Shown: one piece after another, positions 60,228-64,000 of the stretch | Numbering within the stretch: the stretch's first letter is position 1 | Layout of the letters: each line of letters opens with the position of its first letter | Assembly: GCA_022072225.1 (NCBI GenBank) | Contig: JAJVIC010000002.1 | Span: 203,876 to 267,875, forward strand | Length of the DNA stretch: 64,000 nucleotides | From: Bacteroidia bacterium | GTDB taxonomy: Bacteria > Bacteroidota > Bacteroidia > SXHM01 | Direction: 5' to 3' | The notes under the pieces: generated by a model | What the model was told of the DNA's origin: nothing | Database searches by the model: none | The model's input: the letters and a program-made list of their open reading frames with translations, nothing else | Translations under genes and position numbers: made by a program

Positions 60228-61136
60228 ATGATGGTAACCTCAACATTTCCAAAGCTCAGAACATTCGTATGGTCGGCTGCACTAGTTTCCCTCTTTTTAG
60301 CGGGATGCGATAGCTGCGAAAGAGACCCTAAACCCAATCCCGATGGTCCAACTCCACCGGATACTGCCAATCAGGTAGTAAGTGTGGGAGGTGCGTTGTT
60401 CAGCATTCCTTCGCCTGTACAAACTTCTATGTTAATTCAAGAAACAGGTGCTAAGTACAACAATGCAATGCTTAACACTGCAAAAAATGCAGAGAAATAC
60501 ACCACCAAATACAAAAAAGCCCTGAACGTTGGTGTTTACGGTGCAGATGTTGGTTATGTAACATTATATGACAACAGTCAGGATGCTCTTGGTTATATGA
60601 AAGCAGTTCGTAAACTTTCTGATGAACTTGGAATTTTGGGTGCGTTTGATGCTAAAACAATTGACCGTTTTCAAAATAATCTTGGTAAAAAAGATTCAAT
60701 GTTGGCAATGGTGGGTGATGCTTACAGCGCATCCGATGCTTTCCTGAAAGACAACGACAAGAAAGATATCGGTGTGTTAATCCTTGCCGGTGGCTGGATT
60801 GAAACCTTGTATTTCACTACTACTATTGCTCAGAGCAGCAACAATCCTAAAGTTTTGGAAAGACTGGGTGAGCAAAAATATACATTGGACAACTTAATCA
60901 AAGCATTGAATCCATACCGCGGTCAGGAAGAAGTAGCTGCCTTGCTTGATCAGCTTTATGAACTGGCTTATGACTTTGATGCTGTTGCGGTAGAATACAA
61001 ATATGTGAAACCAACAACAGATGAGGCTAATAAAATTACCACTATCAACAGTACATCAAAAGTTACCATTACTAAAGAACACCTGAAAGCAATTGGCGAT
61101 AAAATTGCTGCTATCAGAAATTCAATTGTAGGATAA
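60228..61136 (+). CDS. Uncharacterised lipoprotein
   Basis: 302 residues. The lipobox LFLAGC places the lipidated Cys at about residue 27; CDSCERDPKPNPDGPTPPD then forms a flexible Pro/Asp-rich linker. The rest is mostly helical with no recognised catalytic motif (repeated phrases such as NVGVYGADVGYVTLYDNSQDALGY). It resembles conserved lipoproteins of Bacteroidota of unknown function. Two Met codons (60228, 60231) can start it. A small secreted protein follows 22 bases after the stop. Confidence 0.75.
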   Translation: MMVTSTFPKLRTFVWSAALVSLFLAGCDSCERDPKPNPDGPTPPDTANQVVSVGGALFSIPSPVQTSMLIQETGAKYNNAMLNTAKNAEKYTTKYKKALNVGVYGADVGYVTLYDNSQDALGYMKAVRKLSDELGILGAFDAKTIDRFQNNLGKKDSMLAMVGDAYSASDAFLKDNDKKDIGVLILAGGWIETLYFTTTIAQSSNNPKVLERLGEQKYTLDNLIKALNPYRGQEEVAALLDQLYELAYDFDAVAVEYKYVKPTTDEANKITTINSTSKVTITKEHLKAIGDKIAAIRNSIVG

Positions 61137-61158
61137 ACCGAAAAAACAAAAACCTATT

Positions 61159-61575
61159 ATGAAAAAGACTCTCTTTACATTTATTATAGCCTTGTCAGGT
61201 TTCTTTACCGCAAATGCTCAGTGTGATTCGATTGCCAGTGTTTGCAAAAAAAATATTTCAGCCGAATATATTTCAGACGGACAGGCCTACAGAGCATTGC
61301 TTGTAAATCAGGAAGTGGCTGAATTCAGCGCAACATTTTTTGGCGGCAGTACTTATCGTATTGCAGCTTGCAGCGGTTTCAGCGATGGAAATCTTATTTT
61401 TTCTATCTATGACCAGGAGCGTAATTTATTATTTACCAACAGTGAACATAAAAATGCTCCATACTGGGATTTTAAACTGAACTCTACATTAAATTGCACG
61501 ATTGAAGCACAACTTAACGCAACAGGAGGAACTTCCGGATGTGCAGTTTTGTTAGTTGGTTTCAAGCAGAAATAG
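61159..61575 (+). CDS. Small secreted Cys-containing protein
   Basis: 138 residues with a signal peptide (to NAQ at 21). The mature part has five Cys (CDSIASVC, AACSG, LNC, SGC) and alternating strands, suggesting a disulfide-stabilised beta-sandwich. I do not recognise the family. It is probably co-transcribed with the lipoprotein gene. A strong terminator follows. Confidence 0.7.
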   Translation: MKKTLFTFIIALSGFFTANAQCDSIASVCKKNISAEYISDGQAYRALLVNQEVAEFSATFFGGSTYRIAACSGFSDGNLIFSIYDQERNLLFTNSEHKNAPYWDFKLNSTLNCTIEAQLNATGGTSGCAVLLVGFKQK

Positions 61576-61596
61576 CAGACGAAATAATAAATAACG

Positions 61597-61630
61597 AAAA
61601 GACATTATTGCGAAAGCGGTAATGTCTTTT
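61597..61630 (+). terminator. Rho-independent terminator with GAAA tetraloop
   Basis: AAAAGACATTA (61597-61607) pairs with TAATGTCTTTT (61620-61630); inner TTGC and GCGG extend the stem to about 15-16 pairs around a GAAA loop. A T-run follows. Confidence 0.9.
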
Positions 61631-61646
61631 TTGTAACTGAAAACGA

Positions 61647-64000
61647 ATGAGTGAAAGGATATTAAAAGCATTGATGCAGCTTTTTGCGCTCATCACCAAT
61701 CCGGAGGCATTGGGCAGCCGCGGGCGTGATGTAGTTGCTCTTTTCCTTCGCCAGCAATTGAGCAGTGATAAAGTTGAAGAATACCTGAAAGTTTTTGATG
61801 CGTTTATTGAGCAGTATCGCGGTAAAGCCGGACAAGAAGATACAGGAAAAAAGAAAAAAACATCTGTAAACTCTGTAAAAGTTCTGAAAATATGCACACA
61901 GATAAACTCAGAATTGACGCAGAAACAGAAGATGGTTGTTTTACTGCGATTGATAGAGTACGTAAACTCAGATCAAAAAAGTTCGCCCGAGGAAATGGAG
62001 TTTGTCTCCACCGTTTCGGAAACGTTTAATATAGACAGTCAGGAGTTTGTCCGTTGTCTTTGGTTTGTTACGCATCCTGAAAATGAAGTAATTGACTCAA
62101 CAGACTTTCTGATTATTTCTGCTTCAAAGAACGGTCACGAAAAAGTACACCACATAATATCCGAAAATCTGACCGGAATGGTAAGGGTGATGCGCGTTTC
62201 GAGCGTCAATATGTATTTTCTTCGCTATATGGGCGAAGAAGAACTGACGCTGAACGGGCAACCTGTTTTAAAAAGCCGTTCGTATATTTTTACTTCAGGA
62301 TCTTCTATTAAGGGTAAAAAAATGCCTGCGGTTTATTACAGCGATGTGGTAAGCCAGTTTATGAAAGGTTCGGCTGAGGCTACTCTTGAGTTTGCCGTGA
62401 ACAATGTTTGCTACAAGTTTCCGGGCGGAAAGACGGGAATACACGATATTTCTTTCCGCGAGGAAACCGGAAAATTGATTGGGATAATGGGTGCAAGCGG
62501 TGCTGGAAAATCTACTATTCTGAGTATTCTTAATGGTAGTATTCCGCCTACGAATGGAAGTGTTACTATTAATGGTACAGACATACATCGCGATAAGAAA
62601 AAGGCAGAAGGAGTTATTGGCTACATTTCGCAGGACGATTTACTGATGGAAGACCTTACGGTTTTTCAAAACCTTTTTTACAATACACAATTATGTTTTG
62701 ATGGCTACAGTAAATTTCGTATCACCAAAATGGTGATTGAAATGCTGAAAAGTCTTGGTTTGTATGAGATTCGTCAGATGAAGGTTGGCAGCCCTTTGAA
62801 CAAAAAAATAAGTGGCGGACAGCGTAAGCGTTTAAATATTGCATTGGAGTTAATCCGCGAACCAACGGTGTTGTTTGTTGACGAGCCCACCTCAGGTCTT
62901 TCATCGCGCGACTCGGAGAATATTATGGACTTGCTGAAGGAACTGACGCTGAAGAATAAATTGGTTTTTGTGGTTATTCACCAGCCTTCGAGCGATATTT
63001 TTAAATTGTTTGATAAGTTGCTTATTCTTGATACAGGTGGTTATCCCTTGTTTCATGGCAACCCTATTGATGCAGTAAGTTATTTTAAAACGGAAACAGG
63101 GCAGGTAAACAGCGATGAAGTTGAATGTGAAAGTTGCGGTAACGTAAATCCTGAACAAATCTTTAACACCATCGAGACCAAGGTCGTAGACGAATACGGG
63201 CAGATGACAGAGAACAGAAAGATTACGCCCAAGGAATGGAACGAGAAATACAAAGCCAAATTCAAGCCAGAGGTTACAGATACTTCAAAGTATCAGGGAG
63301 AAATACCTGTTTCTTACAAAGTGCCTTCGCGACTGAGCCAGATTAAAGTTTTTATAAAGCGAGATGTGCTTTCCAAACTTTCCAATACGCAGTATCTGGT
63401 GATTAATTTGCTGGAAGCGCCTTTGCTGGCGTTTATTCTTGCCTACCTTGTAAAATATGCAAGCAGCGAGGATGCGGGCTATGTTTATTATTACAACGAT
63501 AATATTCCGGCTTACATGTTTATGTGTGTGGTGGTGGCGCTCTTTATCGGGTTAACGGTGAGTGCCGAAGAAATTATACGCGACCAGAAGATACTGAAGC
63601 GCGAGGCTTTTTTAAATCTGAGCCGCTGGAGTTACCTGGTTTCAAAAGTGGGGATTATGTTTTTTCTTTCGGCTGTGCAGGCCATAACGTTTATTCTTCT
63701 GGGGAACTGGATTTTGGAAATCAAGGGAATGAATGTGGATTATTTTGTAATTCTGTTCTCCACGTTTTGTTTTTCTAATCTTTTGGGGCTGAATATTTCT
63801 TCGAGTTTCAACTCGGCTGTAACTATTTACATACTTATCCCTTTTCTGATTATTCCGCAATTGCTGCTGAGCGGTGTTATTGTAAAATTTGATAAGCTGA
63901 ACCCTAATTTTGCTTCGCACAGTACGGTGCCGCTGGCAGGCGAGGTAATGGCTTCGCGCTGGGCTTACGAAGCACTGGCGGTAAACCAGTTTAAGAGCAA
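61647..64000 (+). CDS. ABCG-type transporter with N-terminal sensor-like domains (3' end outside window)
   Basis: The frame starts at ATG 61647 and is still open at the window end (784 codons visible). Residues ~75-140 look like a TerB-like helical domain; ~165-245 are strand-rich and FHA-like (LTLNGQPVLKSRSYIFTSG). The ATPase domain has Walker A GASGAGKST (~285), signature ISGGQRKRLNIALELI (~390) and Walker B VLFVDEPTSGLSS. Then a Cys pair (CESCG) and at least four membrane segments of an ABC-2/ABCG permease. Such long single-chain half-transporters are typical of Bacteroidota; the substrate is unknown. The unusual N-terminus suggests regulation. Confidence 0.85.
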   Translation, partial: MSERILKALMQLFALITNPEALGSRGRDVVALFLRQQLSSDKVEEYLKVFDAFIEQYRGKAGQEDTGKKKKTSVNSVKVLKICTQINSELTQKQKMVVLLRLIEYVNSDQKSSPEEMEFVSTVSETFNIDSQEFVRCLWFVTHPENEVIDSTDFLIISASKNGHEKVHHIISENLTGMVRVMRVSSVNMYFLRYMGEEELTLNGQPVLKSRSYIFTSGSSIKGKKMPAVYYSDVVSQFMKGSAEATLEFAVNNVCYKFPGGKTGIHDISFREETGKLIGIMGASGAGKSTILSILNGSIPPTNGSVTINGTDIHRDKKKAEGVIGYISQDDLLMEDLTVFQNLFYNTQLCFDGYSKFRITKMVIEMLKSLGLYEIRQMKVGSPLNKKISGGQRKRLNIALELIREPTVLFVDEPTSGLSSRDSENIMDLLKELTLKNKLVFVVIHQPSSDIFKLFDKLLILDTGGYPLFHGNPIDAVSYFKTETGQVNSDEVECESCGNVNPEQIFNTIETKVVDEYGQMTENRKITPKEWNEKYKAKFKPEVTDTSKYQGEIPVSYKVPSRLSQIKVFIKRDVLSKLSNTQYLVINLLEAPLLAFILAYLVKYASSEDAGYVYYYNDNIPAYMFMCVVVALFIGLTVSAEEIIRDQKILKREAFLNLSRWSYLVSKVGIMFFLSAVQAITFILLGNWILEIKGMNVDYFVILFSTFCFSNLLGLNISSSFNSAVTIYILIPFLIIPQLLLSGVIVKFDKLNPNFASHSTVPLAGEVMASRWAYEALAVNQFKS

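Noticed and set aside
1-64000. tRNA or rRNA genes
   Set aside because: I looked through the intergenic stretches for cloverleaf-like segments and conserved rRNA words and saw none; a tRNAscan run would be decisive.

Overview
This 64 kb window looks like chromosome from a member of the Bacteroidota. The evidence is type IX secretion (T9SS) C-terminal sorting domains, a Porin_O_P outer-membrane porin, promoters of the TTTG-N19-TAnnTTTG kind with very short leaders, an Omp85 protein, DUF4442 and WG-repeat proteins, and a flexirubin-type pigment locus. The order cannot be settled from the sequence. I recognised no rRNA, tRNA, CRISPR array, prophage or insertion sequence.

Layout. 1-4718: a T9SS cargo protein cut by the window edge, a small lamin-tail-domain protein, an LpxH-like phosphoesterase and a frameshifted glycosyltransferase. 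4787-9208: a phosphate block (selective porin, PhoU-like DUF47, Pit transporter, PhoR-like kinase) with two matching operator/promoter elements that look like Pho boxes. 9205-17846: YqgE, fumarylacetoacetase, a selenium pair (mnmH, selD), a bestrophin-like channel and two amino-acid permeases. 18287-26138: part of a flexirubin/dialkylresorcinol-type cluster (DarA-like protein, LpxL-like acyltransferase, ACP, ketosynthase, ketoreductase, a beta-barrel protein, a tyrosine-ammonia-lyase-like enzyme and a halogenase-like flavoprotein). 26219-46816: mainly housekeeping and secreted proteins (FAD-dependent COG2509 protein, LOG family, Omp85, Ung, OsmC, PhoD-like phosphatase, T9SS esterase, WG repeats, pirin, thioredoxin-like protein, RlmI-like methyltransferase, peroxiredoxin, AddA-like helicase-nuclease). 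46860-54568: a visibly AT-richer block with a tight three-gene operon (FG-GAP/ASPIC protein, vanadium haloperoxidase-type enzyme, vitamin K-dependent carboxylase-like membrane protein) facing a T9SS protein with cytochrome-like and copper-monooxygenase-like features. 54636-64000: a surface protein with an S74 chaperone domain, an aminotransferase plus heptose-phosphate kinase pair, a lipoprotein, a secreted protein and an ABCG-type transporter cut by the window edge.

The most unusual signal is not a gene. Many intergenic and some coding stretches are built on a 7-bp lattice. Three signal peptides are written in five (or four) tandem heptanucleotides, about seven other loci carry phased heptamers, and four larger arrays keep an exact 21-bp (3x7) or 42-bp (6x7) step although their sequences are unrelated. 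Other short palindromic repeats sit in frame inside rlmI and the AddA-like gene, and a heptamer block sits in frame inside mnmH. Together these suggest a genome-wide repeat process that feeds new peptide segments, especially signal peptides and surface loops, into proteins.
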